Below are positions 47,329-56,666 of a stretch of 64,000 nucleotides of DNA, one piece after another. Each line of letters opens with the position of its first letter. The stretch's first letter is position 1. The notes below the pieces were generated by a model. It worked only from the letters and a program-made list of their open reading frames with translations, was not told the origin of the DNA and made no database searches. Origin of the DNA: Caulobacter sp. CCUG 60055. Its GTDB lineage: Bacteria; Pseudomonadota; Alphaproteobacteria; Caulobacterales; Caulobacteraceae. The stretch is taken from assembly GCF_022750545.1 (NCBI RefSeq), contig NZ_PUIC01000007.1, forward strand, positions 1 through 64,000, given 5' to 3'. Both the position numbers and the translations under genes were made by a program.

Positions 47329-47772
47329 ATGGAGGCCGGAACCGTGCGCTCCGTCCCCGACGACATCCGCGCCATCTGGCGCGACGCCGACCGCATCGCC
47401 CGGCTGAGCGACCGCGTGTTCGGCTTCGGCCCGTTCAATTTCGGCCTCGACGCCGCCCTGACGCTGATCCCGGTCGCGGGCCTGGTCTATACGGTCGGCG
47501 CGGGGGCCTATCTGGTCTGGCTGGCGATCCGCGCCGGGGCCGCCCCCTTCACCCTGGTCAAGATGGCCGCCTTCGTCGCCGTCGACGCCGCGACGTCGGA
47601 GGTCCCGGTGGTCGGCGACGCGGTCGACATCCTGTTCCCCGGGCACCTGCTGGCCGCCGGCGCCCTGCGCAACGACATCGAGCGCCGCTACGGCCCCTTG
47701 CCCGACGAGCCCCGCCGGCGGTCCGGCTTCGGATGGGTCCGGCGGGCCCGGGCGCGGTGGGCGCACGCCTGA
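47329..47772 (+). CDS. DUF4112 domain membrane protein
   Basis: This 147-residue protein matches DUF4112: ADRIARLSDRVFGFGPFNFGLDAALTLIPVAGLVYTVG at the N-terminal half and a second helix pair with VAVDAATSEVPVVGDAVDILF. It probably has two or three membrane helices and a basic C-terminus. The family is common in alphaproteobacteria and has no known function. The ATG at 47329 is divergent from meaB. Confidence 0.85.
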   Translation: MEAGTVRSVPDDIRAIWRDADRIARLSDRVFGFGPFNFGLDAALTLIPVAGLVYTVGAGAYLVWLAIRAGAAPFTLVKMAAFVAVDAATSEVPVVGDAVDILFPGHLLAAGALRNDIERRYGPLPDEPRRRSGFGWVRRARARWAHA

Positions 47773-48024
47773 GCCTCGCTCCGACCGGGCCGGCGCGGCC
47801 GGATCACCCGCGATGGGCAGGTGCGTCCATATGCTCCACCCTGGGCTGAGGCCGGCGTGCGGGCGGCCTCAATCGCAACCTTGGCAAGGCGTGAGCGTTT
47901 TGCAGACAAGGGCGCGCGCCTCGCGGGGGCCCTTGGGGCGCCCACAAACCGCCTCTTTCGGACCCGATGGATTTCAGCGTCGAAAGACCAACCCGGGGGG
48001 GAGCAACAGGACGGAGAGACTTGC

Positions 48025-48594
48025 ATGATCCGGCATGCGTCGAAGGTGATGATCGCGGGGGCGGTTGCGTTGGGACTGGCGGGCCTGGGCGGCTGCGCCA
48101 CGAAAGACTATGTGAACGACCAGGTCGGGGCGGTGTCCACCCGCGTGACCGGTCATGACGCCAAGTTGGCGGAACTGGACCAGACGACCCGCGACGCGCT
48201 GCAGCGCGCCGAGGCCGCCGGCAAGCTGGCGGAAGGCAAGTTCGTCTATTCGATGGTGCTGTCCGACGACAGCATGAAGTTCCCCGTGGCCCAGGCCTCG
48301 CTGTCGCCCGAGGCGCAGGCCAGGCTCGACGCCTTCATCGAAAAGCTGAAGGGCGACAACCGCAACGTCTATGTCGAGGTGCAGGGGCATACCGACGCCA
48401 CGGGCTCGAAGGAAGGCAACTACCGTCTGGGCGAGGAACGCGCCGAAGCGGTGCGTCGCTACCTCAACCAGCATGGGGTGGCCCTGAACCGTATCGCCAC
48501 GATCTCCTACGGCGCCGACGCGCCGGTGGCGCCCAACAAGAACCGGGCGGGCCGTCAGGCCAACCGCCGGGTGGTGCTGATCGTCATGGCTTAA
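48025..48594 (+). CDS. OmpA-family lipoprotein (Pal-like)
   Basis: This 189-residue protein has a lipoprotein signal with lipobox LGGC at residues 21-24, a short helical segment rich in Ala and Glu, and a C-terminal OmpA peptidoglycan-binding domain (YVEVQGHTDATGSKEGNYRLGEERAEAVRRYL, NRAGRQANRRVVLIV). The Asp and Arg that bind diaminopimelate are present. It would tether the outer membrane to peptidoglycan. GGAGAG precedes the ATG. No tol genes adjoin it, so it is not assigned as pal itself. Confidence 0.9.
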   Translation: MIRHASKVMIAGAVALGLAGLGGCATKDYVNDQVGAVSTRVTGHDAKLAELDQTTRDALQRAEAAGKLAEGKFVYSMVLSDDSMKFPVAQASLSPEAQARLDAFIEKLKGDNRNVYVEVQGHTDATGSKEGNYRLGEERAEAVRRYLNQHGVALNRIATISYGADAPVAPNKNRAGRQANRRVVLIVMA

Positions 48595-48607
48595 CCGGCG
48601 GCCGCGC

Positions 48608-49513
48608 GTGGGCGATCAGGTCCACAGTCGCGGCGCGCCTTCTGTCCCGGCGTCGCCCGGCCCTGCGGGGCCGGCGGCTTCGGCTCGCCGCCGTTCGGGC
48701 GGCCGGCGCAGGGCGGTCACGGTCGCCCTGAGCGGGGTCGGCCACGCGTTGGTGTTGCTGGCGCTGCTCTCGCCCTGGACGGAGCGGCCCACCGCCTTCG
48801 TCCCCGAGCCGATCGTGGTGCAGTTGGTCGCGCCGCCGAGGCCGCCCGCTCCGCCGGCGCCGATCCCCGCGCCGCCGGCCCCCGTCAAGGCGCCGGCCAA
48901 GACCGCGGCGAAGGCCCCGGCCAAGGTCCCGGTCAAAACCTCGACGCCGCCGAAGGCCGCGCCGGCGAAGCCGCCGCCGCGCACGACGTTCCGCCCCGTC
49001 CAGGGCAGTCCGCGGATCACGCCGCTGGCGGCCAGCGACAGGCCGACGATCGGAGCCGGGGACGAGGTCAGCGAGGCGGAGCTGGCCGGCGCGGCGACGG
49101 GCTCCGGTTCGGGCTCTGGTTCCGGCGGCGGCGGAGGCGGCGGCGGGGACTGCAACATGCCCGCGCGCCTGCAGAGCGCCCTGCGCAAGAGCGCCATGGC
49201 CCAGGCCGCCGTGGCCAATGTCCAGGGCGGCAAGGCCATCAGGGTCTGGAACGGCGACTGGGTGAAGCACGCCGAACAGGAGGGCAGCGGGCTAGCCGCC
49301 GTCCGCGAGGCGATCATGTGGGAAGTGGCGTTTGCGCCGAAGGCCTGCCGCGCCCAGCCCGTCCACGGGCTGGTCCTGCTGTCGATGAACGACCACCCCG
49401 GCGCGCCGCGCATCGTCGTCGGCGGCGGCGTCTGGCGCTGGTCGGACCTGCTGTTTGCTCGTCCGTCGGCCGGCGTCGACGCCGCCGACCGCGATGCGCC
49501 GACGCGGCGCTGA
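48608..49513 (+). CDS. TonB-like single-pass membrane protein, function unknown
   Basis: This 301-residue protein has a basic N-terminus, one transmembrane helix (VTVALSGVGHALVLLALL, about residues 37-54) and a long periplasmic Pro/Ala/Lys-rich region of TonB type. A Ser/Gly tract of about 18 residues follows, then a compact C-terminal domain starting DCNMPARLQSALRKS with two Cys residues (DCN and ACR) that could form a disulphide. The C-terminal domain is not a recognisable TonB fold. The GTG at 48608 lies 14 bp after the OmpA-like gene, suggesting an operon. Confidence 0.72.
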   Translation: MGDQVHSRGAPSVPASPGPAGPAASARRRSGGRRRAVTVALSGVGHALVLLALLSPWTERPTAFVPEPIVVQLVAPPRPPAPPAPIPAPPAPVKAPAKTAAKAPAKVPVKTSTPPKAAPAKPPPRTTFRPVQGSPRITPLAASDRPTIGAGDEVSEAELAGAATGSGSGSGSGGGGGGGGDCNMPARLQSALRKSAMAQAAVANVQGGKAIRVWNGDWVKHAEQEGSGLAAVREAIMWEVAFAPKACRAQPVHGLVLLSMNDHPGAPRIVVGGGVWRWSDLLFARPSAGVDAADRDAPTRR

Positions 49514-49514
49514 G

Positions 49515-49549
49515 GCGAGCGGCGGGCGGTCTGGCCGCCCGCCGCTCGC
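49515..49549. terminator. Strong bidirectional hairpin
   Basis: Fifteen-base perfect arms starting GCGAGCGGCGGGCGG surround a 5-nt TCTGG loop, exactly in the gap between convergent genes ending at 49513 and 49552. Stem length makes a bidirectional terminator likely even without a T-run. Confidence 0.6.
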
Positions 49550-49551
49550 GG

Positions 49552-51483
49552 TCACTTCCTGGGCGTCAGGATGTCGTCGAGCAGCGCCGCCTTGCCGGCG
49601 ACCCGCTCCAGGCGCGGATAGCGAAGTCCGCCGTGGTAGTCGATCTTCACCACGCGATAGGCGTCGCCCTTCTTGACGATCAGCTCGATCGGCGTCGTCG
49701 ATCCCTTGGCGGCGCGCACCGCCTCCTTCAGCCGGTCGCCCGCGTAGGCCAGGCCGTTGACCGCCACGATCTGGGCGCCGATGGTCAGGCCGGCCTTGAA
49801 GGCCGGGCCATCCCACTGCACGGCGCTGAGCGCGCCGGTCTTGTCGAGGACGAGGCCCAGGGAATAGGTCAGGTCGGTCGCCCGGCGTCGGGCCTCGGCG
49901 CTGCGGAAGTATTCGGTCGGCGCGTCGGAATAGACCAGCCGGTAGCCGCCGCGGTCCAGCCCGTCCAGCGGTGCGCCCGGGCCGTGGCCGTCGAGGCGCT
50001 GGCGCAGGAACGTCGCCCAGTCGTAGGGCTCGATCTGGTTCAGGGTCCTGACCACGTCCTCGAAGGCGTAGGTCAGCGGCTCGTAGCGGCCGTCGTCGAC
50101 GCCGAAGAAGGCGCGGGCGAAGTCGTCCAGCGATTTCCTGCCCTTCGAGCGTTCGCGCAGCAGGGTGTCGACGTCCAGCCAGATCAACTGGCCTTCGGAG
50201 TAGTAGTCCTCGCTGCGCTGCCAGCTGGTCCAGGGAATGGGCCGGCGGGCGGCGATGATCGGGTCGTTGACGGTGTCCTGCATCGCGCGCCATTCGCGGC
50301 CGACGCGGTTGTCGTAGGTCGCGGCGGTGGAGGCGATGGCGTCGAGCGCCTCCTGCTTGCTCAGCAGGCCGGAACGAGCCGCCAGCACATAACCCCAATA
50401 CTGGGTCTGGCCCTCATAGACCCACAGCAGACTGCCCCGCATCGGCGTGTTGAAGTTGGCGGTCCACAGGTCGGCCGGGCGGCGGAACTTGCCGTTCCAG
50501 GAGTGGGTGTATTCGTGCGGCAGCAGGTCGCGCGCGGCCGCCAGCTTGCTCCATTCGGTGAAGTAGGTCGGGGCCGTGCCGTTCTCGCTGGAGCGGTGAT
50601 GCTCCAGGCCGATGCCGCCCATGCGGTCGGTCAGGGCCAGCAGGAAGTCGTAGTGGTCGTAGTGCCGCGCGCCGTACAGCTTGTCGGCCTGCTGGATCAG
50701 TCGGCGGTGGGCCTCGATCTGGTCGGGCCTGGCCTCCAGCAGTTCGGGGCTGTCGGCGACGATGTTCAGCCGCACCGGCGAACGGCCGCCCGGATCGAGG
50801 TCGATCTGCTTGTAATAGCGGCCGGCGAACATCGGCGAATCGACCAGGGTGTCGAACGGCGTGGCCTTGAACCTCACCACGCCGTCCTTGGCCGGGCCGG
50901 CGGCCTCCAGCGCCGTGCCGAAGCCCCAGCCCTGGGGCAGGCGCACGCTGGGCTCGACCTGGATCTGGCGGGTGAAATAGCCGGCGGGGTACAGCGCCAC
51001 GGCGTTCCACTGCAGGTTCAGCATCTCGGGGGTGACGACGATGCGGCCCTGGGGGCCGTCGGTCGGCGAGACGAACTGGAACTCGACGTCCAGGGCGGCG
51101 ACGCCTTGCGGAACCTCGACGTGGAAGGCGGCCGGCTCGATGGGGTCGCGCGTCCATTCCAGGCGCTTGCCGCCGGCGTTGATCTCAAGCCCGGCCAGCT
51201 TGTCGAGGGCCCCGCGCGAGGCGTGGCTGCCGGGCAGCCACATCGGATAGAGCAGGGTGAGCTTTCCGGCCTGGGCCACGGGCACGGTCTCGCGCACGCG
51301 GAAGATGCGGCGGTCGGTGTCGGCGGCGTCGACCTCCAGCCTGATCACGCCGGGATAGGGCGTGTCCTTCGGCGCGGCGATCGGCGCGGGCATCGGCAGC
51401 GGCTGGGGCGTGGAGGCGTCCTGCGCGAAGGCGACGCCGCTGGTCAGGCCCAGGGCCAGAACGGAAAGGATGGATGACTTCAA
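49552..51483 (-). CDS. M61-family glycyl aminopeptidase-like protein with PDZ domain
   Basis: This 643-residue protein has a signal peptide (KSSILSVLALGLTSGVAFA), an N-terminal beta domain and the gluzincin catalytic domain. Zinc motif HEYTHSWNGK is a typical M61 HExxH, followed by LWVYEGQTQYWG with the third ligand Glu. A C-terminal PDZ domain has LGLVLDKTG, and GPAFKAGLTIGAQIVAVNG. It is likely periplasmic or secreted. The start is the TTG at 51483 after GGGGGAG. It diverges from the gene at 51679 over a gap holding a Fur-like box. Confidence 0.9.
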   Translation of the reverse strand: MKSSILSVLALGLTSGVAFAQDASTPQPLPMPAPIAAPKDTPYPGVIRLEVDAADTDRRIFRVRETVPVAQAGKLTLLYPMWLPGSHASRGALDKLAGLEINAGGKRLEWTRDPIEPAAFHVEVPQGVAALDVEFQFVSPTDGPQGRIVVTPEMLNLQWNAVALYPAGYFTRQIQVEPSVRLPQGWGFGTALEAAGPAKDGVVRFKATPFDTLVDSPMFAGRYYKQIDLDPGGRSPVRLNIVADSPELLEARPDQIEAHRRLIQQADKLYGARHYDHYDFLLALTDRMGGIGLEHHRSSENGTAPTYFTEWSKLAAARDLLPHEYTHSWNGKFRRPADLWTANFNTPMRGSLLWVYEGQTQYWGYVLAARSGLLSKQEALDAIASTAATYDNRVGREWRAMQDTVNDPIIAARRPIPWTSWQRSEDYYSEGQLIWLDVDTLLRERSKGRKSLDDFARAFFGVDDGRYEPLTYAFEDVVRTLNQIEPYDWATFLRQRLDGHGPGAPLDGLDRGGYRLVYSDAPTEYFRSAEARRRATDLTYSLGLVLDKTGALSAVQWDGPAFKAGLTIGAQIVAVNGLAYAGDRLKEAVRAAKGSTTPIELIVKKGDAYRVVKIDYHGGLRYPRLERVAGKAALLDDILTPRK

Positions 51484-51619
51484 CGGCTCCCCCGGCGTGG
51501 ACGTTTCTTGGGGCGGCGGACGGTTCGGGCCGGCGCGTCCCTGGTCCGGCATAACGTGCTGCGTCCGTCGGCGCGACGAGAAACCACTTTTTCGTCCGCA
51601 GGCGTTGCCGACTCTATAT

Positions 51620-51638
51620 GCAACTAATTATCATTATC
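51620..51638 (-). promoter_or_regulatory. Fur-box-like sequence
   Basis: On the minus strand GATAATGATAATTAGTTGC matches 15 of 19 positions of the classical Fur consensus, in an otherwise GC-rich gap. It lies 40 bp upstream of the ATG at 51679 and 137 bp from the divergent M61 gene, so the small gene is the more likely iron-regulated target. Confidence 0.5.
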
Positions 51639-51678
51639 TATCGAGGCGGCCCACGCCGCGCTGACCGAGGCCGAGGCC

Positions 51679-52086
51679 ATGACGAACCCTTCCTTCCGCA
51701 TTCACGACACCTCCGATTTCCCGCTGATCCGGTTCCGCCTGGAGGCGATGCAGCCGGGCTATGGGCCGGCCTGGTGCGCCGAAATGGACGCCCTGGTCGG
51801 CGGCGACCGCGCCTATGTGATGATCTTCCCCGAGGGCCGGCGCGAGGAGGAGCACGAAGACCGCAAGCTGCGCGGCCAATGGCTGAAGCGCAACAAGGAC
51901 GCCCTGGCCCGCACCTGCCTCGGCCTGATCGTGGTCGAGCCCGACGCCGAGCGCCGCGCCGCCCTGGAGATCCAGTTTCCGCAGTTGCGCAAGGCGTTCG
52001 GCGCCCCGCAGATCGCCGCCGCCTCGCAGATCGAGGCCGAGATCGTCGGCCGGCGGCTGCTGGCCGGCGAGGCGGCCGAGGACTAG
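51679..52086 (+). CDS. Conserved-looking small soluble protein behind a Fur-like box
   Basis: This 135-residue protein is not recognised. It begins with FRIHDTSDFPLIRFRLEAMQPGYGPAW and continues with a charged helical part (EGRREEEHEDRKLRGQWLKRNKDAL) and LGLIVVEPDAERRAALEIQFPQLRKAFG. No signal peptide, membrane helix or metal motif is evident. Proteins of this general look occur near siderophore receptors in related bacteria, from memory, but no receptor adjoins it here. Iron regulation is inferred from the upstream box only. Confidence 0.7.
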   Translation: MTNPSFRIHDTSDFPLIRFRLEAMQPGYGPAWCAEMDALVGGDRAYVMIFPEGRREEEHEDRKLRGQWLKRNKDALARTCLGLIVVEPDAERRAALEIQFPQLRKAFGAPQIAAASQIEAEIVGRRLLAGEAAED

Positions 52087-52106
52087 GCGGCCGCTATTCG
52101 GCCGCC
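52086..52106. terminator. Hairpin between convergent genes
   Basis: Perfect 8-base arms GGCGGCCG and CGGCCGCC enclose a CTATT loop spanning the end of the gene at 51679 and the 3' end of the convergent mutase gene. Confidence 0.5.
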
Positions 52107-54268
52107 CGCACCTGATCGTAGCCCAGCTCGCGGTTGAGCTTGTCCAGGAGGTCGATGGCCGCCTCGGCGATCACCGTGCCTGGCGGGAAGATCGCCGCCG
52201 CGCCCGCGTCGAGCAGGGCCTGGAAGTCTTGCGGCGGGATGACGCCGCCGACCACGATCATGATGTCGGGCCGGCCGAGCTTGGCCAGCTCCGCCTTCAG
52301 TTCCGGCACCAGGGTCAGGTGGCCGGCGGCCAGCGAGCTGGCGCCGACCACGTGGACGTCGTTCTCCACCGCCTGCCTGGCGGCCTCGGCCGGGGTCTGG
52401 AACAGCGGGCCGATGTCGACGTCGAAGCCGAGGTCGGCGAAGGCGGTGGCGATCACCTTCTGGCCGCGGTCGTGGCCGTCCTGGCCCATCTTGGCGACCA
52501 GGATTCGCGGCCGCCGGCCGTCGGCCTGTTCGAACGCTTCGACCATCGCCTTGGCCTTCTGGGTGGCGGGATGGTCGCCGGCCTCGCGCACATAGACCCC
52601 CTGGATCGCCTTGATCTCGGCCTTGTGGCGGCCGAAGACCTTTTCCAGGGCGTAGCTGATCTCGCCCACCGTCGCCTTGGCGCGGGCGGCGTCGACGGCC
52701 AGGGCCAGGAGGTTGCCGGTCCCGCGCGCGCCGTCCTCAAGCGCCTTGAGCGCGGCCTGGGTCCGGGCCTCGTCACGCTCGGCCCTCAGACGCTTCAGCT
52801 TTTCGAGCTGCTGTCCGCGCACGGCGGAATTGTCGACCTTGAGCACCGGGATGTCGTCGGCGACCTCGGGCTTGTAGCGGTTGACCCCGACCACGCTCTG
52901 GCGGCCGGCGTCGATGCGGGCCTGGGTCTTGGCGGCGGCTTCCTCGATGCGCAGCTTGGGCAGGCCCTGGTCGATGGCCTTGGCCATGCCGCCCAGCGCC
53001 TCGACTTCGTCGATATGGGCCAGGGCCTTGGCGGCGAGGTCGTGGGTCAGGCGCTCGACGTACCAGCTGCCGCCCCAGGGGTCGGCGACGCGGGTCAGGC
53101 CGCTTTCGGTCTGCAGGAACAGCTGGGTGTTGCGGGCGATCCGCGCCGAGAAGTCGGTCGGCAGGGCCAGCGCCTCGTCGAGGCTGTTGGTGTGCAGGCT
53201 CTGGGTCTGGCCGTTGGCGGCGGCCATGGCCTCGACGCAGGTGCGGGCGACGTTGTTGAACACGTCCTGGGCGGCCAGGCTCCAGCCCGAGGTCTGGCTA
53301 TGCGTGCGCAGGGACAGCGAGCGCGGATCGCCCGGCGCGAACTCGCGCTTCATCAGCTTGGCCCACAGCAGGCGGGCGGCCCGCATCTTGGCCACCTCCA
53401 TGAAATAGTTCATGCCGATCGCCCAGAAGAACGACAGGCGCGGCGCGAACTGGTCGACCGTCATGCCGGCGGCGACGCCGGCGCGGACGTACTCGACGCC
53501 GTCGGCGAGGGTGTAGGCCAGTTCCAGGTCGGCCGTCGCCCCGGCCTCCTGCATGTGGTAGCCGGAAATCGAGATCGAGTTGAACTTGGGCATCTCCTTC
53601 GAGGTGAAGGAGAAGATGTCCGAGATGATCCGCATCGAGGGCGCGGGCGGATAGATATAGGTGTTCCGCACCATGAATTCTTTCAGGATGTCGTTCTGGA
53701 TCGTTCCTGAAAGCTTGGAGGCGGGCACGCCCTGTTCTTCCGCCGCGACGATGAACAGGGCCAGGATCGGCAGCACCGCCCCGTTCATGGTCATCGACAC
53801 GCTCATCTGGTCGAGCGGGATGCCGCTGAACAGGGTGCGCATGTCGAGGATCGAGTCGATGGCGACCCCGGCCATGCCGACGTCGCCCTTCACCCGGTCG
53901 TGGTCGCTGTCGTAGCCGCGGTGGGTGGCCAGGTCGAAGGCCACCGACAGGCCCTTCTGGCCGGCGGCGAGGTTGCGGCGATAGAAGGCGTTGGAGTCCT
54001 CGGCCGTGGAGAAGCCGGCGTACTGGCGCACGGTCCACGGGTTGGTGACGTACATGGTCGGATAGGGGCCGCGGCCGAACGGCGCCAGGCCCGGATAGCC
54101 GTCCAGAAAGTCAAGGCCCGCGACGTCCTCGGGGCCGTAGATCGGCTTCAGGGCCAGGCCCTCGGGCGTGTCCCAGGCCGGAAGCTCCCCGGCGGCGGCG
54201 GACGGCGAAGCGGCGGCGGCGTCGAAGTCGAGCGCGGCGAAATCAGGAAACTTCGTCATCTTCGTCAT
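52094..54268 (-). CDS. mutB: Methylmalonyl-CoA mutase, catalytic (large) subunit
   Basis: This 724-residue adenosylcobalamin enzyme interconverts methylmalonyl-CoA and succinyl-CoA, the last step of propionate and odd-chain or branched-chain breakdown. The TIM barrel has [20 protein letters not shown] with the active-site Tyr, [11 protein letters not shown] and the [12 protein letters not shown] block. The C-terminal B12 domain has the base-off motif [13 protein letters not shown] and the distal [10 protein letters not shown] and FPPGT. Length is normal. It overlaps the small acidic gene upstream by 26 bp. Confidence 0.96.
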   Translation of the reverse strand: MTKMTKFPDFAALDFDAAAASPSAAAGELPAWDTPEGLALKPIYGPEDVAGLDFLDGYPGLAPFGRGPYPTMYVTNPWTVRQYAGFSTAEDSNAFYRRNLAAGQKGLSVAFDLATHRGYDSDHDRVKGDVGMAGVAIDSILDMRTLFSGIPLDQMSVSMTMNGAVLPILALFIVAAEEQGVPASKLSGTIQNDILKEFMVRNTYIYPPAPSMRIISDIFSFTSKEMPKFNSISISGYHMQEAGATADLELAYTLADGVEYVRAGVAAGMTVDQFAPRLSFFWAIGMNYFMEVAKMRAARLLWAKLMKREFAPGDPRSLSLRTHSQTSGWSLAAQDVFNNVARTCVEAMAAANGQTQSLHTNSLDEALALPTDFSARIARNTQLFLQTESGLTRVADPWGGSWYVERLTHDLAAKALAHIDEVEALGGMAKAIDQGLPKLRIEEAAAKTQARIDAGRQSVVGVNRYKPEVADDIPVLKVDNSAVRGQQLEKLKRLRAERDEARTQAALKALEDGARGTGNLLALAVDAARAKATVGEISYALEKVFGRHKAEIKAIQGVYVREAGDHPATQKAKAMVEAFEQADGRRPRILVAKMGQDGHDRGQKVIATAFADLGFDVDIGPLFQTPAEAARQAVENDVHVVGASSLAAGHLTLVPELKAELAKLGRPDIMIVVGGVIPPQDFQALLDAGAAAIFPPGTVIAEAAIDLLDKLNRELGYDQVRAAE

Positions 54269-54659
54269 TCCAGTCGGCCCACTCGGCTCCGTCCTCGTCG
54301 TCCTGATCGGCTTCCAGCAGCGACAGCCACACCGGGTCGGCGTCGTCGACCTGTTCGACGTCCTCCAGGAAGGCCACGGCGGTGTCGCCGTTGGGCAGCA
54401 GCAGGCCCAGCACCTCCAGGGTCTCGCCCTCCTCGGTCTCGTGCACCTCGGCCTGCACCACCAGGGCGGCGAACTCCTCGTCCTCGCCGTACCAGATCAC
54501 CGGCTGGGGTTTGGCCATCTCCAGCACGCGGCCGTTGAAGGTGTCGCCCAGGGCGAAGACGGCGTCGGCCTGCTCGACGTCGCTGGGCGCGGCGACATGG
54601 CCGCTGAAGGTCTTGGCCGACCGCCAGTCGGCCGCCGAGAATCCCGGACGCGCGGTCAT
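54243..54659 (-). CDS. Small acidic protein encoded between the mutase subunits
   Basis: This 138-residue protein is not recognised. It has a beta-rich middle ([38 protein letters not shown]) and a very acidic C-terminus ([22 protein letters not shown]). Its ATG overlaps the mutA stop by 4 bp and its end overlaps the mutB start by 26 bp, so all three are probably made together. A role linked to mutase assembly or metal/cofactor handling is possible but unproven. Confidence 0.75.
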   Translation of the reverse strand: MTARPGFSAADWRSAKTFSGHVAAPSDVEQADAVFALGDTFNGRVLEMAKPQPVIWYGEDEEFAALVVQAEVHETEEGETLEVLGLLLPNGDTAVAFLEDVEQVDDADPVWLSLLEADQDDEDGAEWADWNDEDDEVS

Positions 54660-56491
54660 GGCGCGATCTCCCCTTCGAGGGCGCGGGCGAGGATGTCGAG
54701 CACGTCGGCGCCCGCGAAGACGAACTCATCGACCCCGGCGCGCCGCAGTTCGGCCTCCAGCTCGCCGGGGCGGCCGGCCAGATAGAGGCGGCGCACGCCC
54801 GAGGCCTTCAGCGCCGCCGCCGCCGCCACGCCTTCGGCGGCGTAGCGTTCGTCGGACGAGCAGATCACCGCCAGGGGCGCGTGCGAGGGCCGGTAGTCGG
54901 CGGCGGGCCCGGCCTCGGGCCGGACGCCGCCGGCGGCGAACAGGTTCTGGGCGAAGCCGACGCGGCCGGTGTAGTCGGAAGGGCCGCCGAGCGTGGCCAG
55001 ATAGATCGCGGGCGCGGGCGACATGGCCTCGGCCCGGTCGCGCAGGCGTTCGAAGGGTTCGGCCAGCCGGGTGGGCGTCAGCGGCGGGCAACGGGCGTCG
55101 GGGCCGGGCAGGCGGGCGTCGACCGTCTTGGCGAAGGCGGCGGGGTTGACGGTCTCGACCTCGACCGGGGCCTCGCCGAGATTGGGGAACTCGGAGACGC
55201 CGACGATCCCGTCCTTGCGCTTGGCGATGGCGGTCTCGCGGGCGACGCGGGCCTTGGCGGCCTCGGCGGCGACATGGCCGCCGGCCAGGGCGGCGACGGC
55301 GCCGCCGGCCTGTTCGATCGCCCGGAACGCCGCCCAGCCGGCGCGGGCCAGGGCGTCGGTCAGGTGTTCGAGATACCAGGAGCCGCCGGCCGGATCGGCG
55401 ACGCGGCCGAGCTGGCTTTCCTCCATCAGCACCAGCTGGGTGTTGCGCGCCTGGCGGCGGGCGAGGGCGCTGGGCAGGCCGATGGCGTCGGTGAAGGGGG
55501 CGAGGACCACGGCGTCGGCGCCGCCGGCGGCCGCGCCGAAGCCGGCCGAGGTCAGACGCAGCAGGTTCACCCAGGCGTCGCGCCGGGTCAGCATCCGCCG
55601 CGACGAGCGCGCCTCGATGCGGGCGGCGGTCGGCGGCGCTCCGCAGGCGGCGACGATCTTGGCCCAGATCAGCCGGGCGGCCCGCAGCTTGGCGACGTCG
55701 GTGAAGTATTCGCCGTCGACCGCCACGCCGAGGACGATGCGCCCGAAGGCCTCGTCCAGGGGCAGGCCGGCCCGGTCCAGGGCCTTGGCGTAGGCCAGGG
55801 CGGCGGCGGCCATGAAGCCCAGCTCCAGCGCTTCGCCGCCGCCGGCTTCGTGGGTGACGCGCCCGGAGGCCAGGAACAGCGTCGCCTTGGGATAGGTCGT
55901 CGCCAGGCGCGCGCCCGTCGTGGCGGCGGAGACGACATGGCTTTCGACCGGGCCGGGGCTGGCGCCGGCCTCGGCGAAGGCGCTCAGCGGGTCCATGTGG
56001 AAGGCCAGCGGCGCCTGGGGCGCGGCCTTGGCCAGGGCGGCCAGCCAGTCGGCGGCCCTAGGGCCGAGAAAGCCGGCGTCGAGGGCCACGGGGGCCAGGT
56101 CGAGCAGCACGCCGTCCAGAACCCGGGCCAGGTCGTCCTGGCCGCCGACGGCCACGCCGGCGCGGCCGGTCGGGTCGATGCGGACCACCACCGAGGCGGC
56201 GCCGCCTTCGAGGTCCTTCATGACGTCGACATTGGCGCGGGCAGGATCGGGATGGGCGATCGCGGTGCGCAGATCCCAGGGCCGTTCGGGGTCGCCGGGC
56301 GCGGCGCGGGCGGGCGAAGCCGCGGCGTCGCCGGCGGTGTAGAGCGGCTGAATCTCGACGCCGTCATAGGTGCGCGAGACAAGTTTTTTGTCGAAAGACG
56401 CGCCTTTCAGAGTTTTTTCGACGATGGCCAGCCAGTCGGCGCGCGAAGGCGCGTCGAAATCCTGGGCTAGGGGAATAAGGGTGTCGGCCAT
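54656..56491 (-). CDS. mutA: Methylmalonyl-CoA mutase, small subunit
   Basis: This 611-residue homologue of the large subunit retains the barrel (SRTYDGVEIQPLYT, ARNTQLVLMEESQLGRVADPAGGSWYLEHLTDAL). Its B12 domain lacks the DxHxxG cobalamin motif (the matching area is VICSSDERYAAEG), as expected of the non-catalytic MutA. The ATG at 56491 follows GGAAGG. It is the first gene of mutA - acidic gene - mutB and diverges from the nitronate monooxygenase-like gene. Confidence 0.93.
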   Translation of the reverse strand: MADTLIPLAQDFDAPSRADWLAIVEKTLKGASFDKKLVSRTYDGVEIQPLYTAGDAAASPARAAPGDPERPWDLRTAIAHPDPARANVDVMKDLEGGAASVVVRIDPTGRAGVAVGGQDDLARVLDGVLLDLAPVALDAGFLGPRAADWLAALAKAAPQAPLAFHMDPLSAFAEAGASPGPVESHVVSAATTGARLATTYPKATLFLASGRVTHEAGGGEALELGFMAAAALAYAKALDRAGLPLDEAFGRIVLGVAVDGEYFTDVAKLRAARLIWAKIVAACGAPPTAARIEARSSRRMLTRRDAWVNLLRLTSAGFGAAAGGADAVVLAPFTDAIGLPSALARRQARNTQLVLMEESQLGRVADPAGGSWYLEHLTDALARAGWAAFRAIEQAGGAVAALAGGHVAAEAAKARVARETAIAKRKDGIVGVSEFPNLGEAPVEVETVNPAAFAKTVDARLPGPDARCPPLTPTRLAEPFERLRDRAEAMSPAPAIYLATLGGPSDYTGRVGFAQNLFAAGGVRPEAGPAADYRPSHAPLAVICSSDERYAAEGVAAAAALKASGVRRLYLAGRPGELEAELRRAGVDEFVFAGADVLDILARALEGEIAP

Positions 56492-56666
56492 GCGCGCCCT
56501 TCCGGGTCCGTCCTTCATAGAATAGACCGCGACATGCGCCGCCGCCACGCGTCGCGTCAACCGCGCCCTGACGTCAAGGGCGTCTTGTCCATGTTGGATT
56601 TACGCTGTATCCAACAAGTGTTTGAATCGTGTCGCCCAGGTGGGCGACCTGTCGGGAGACGATTTC

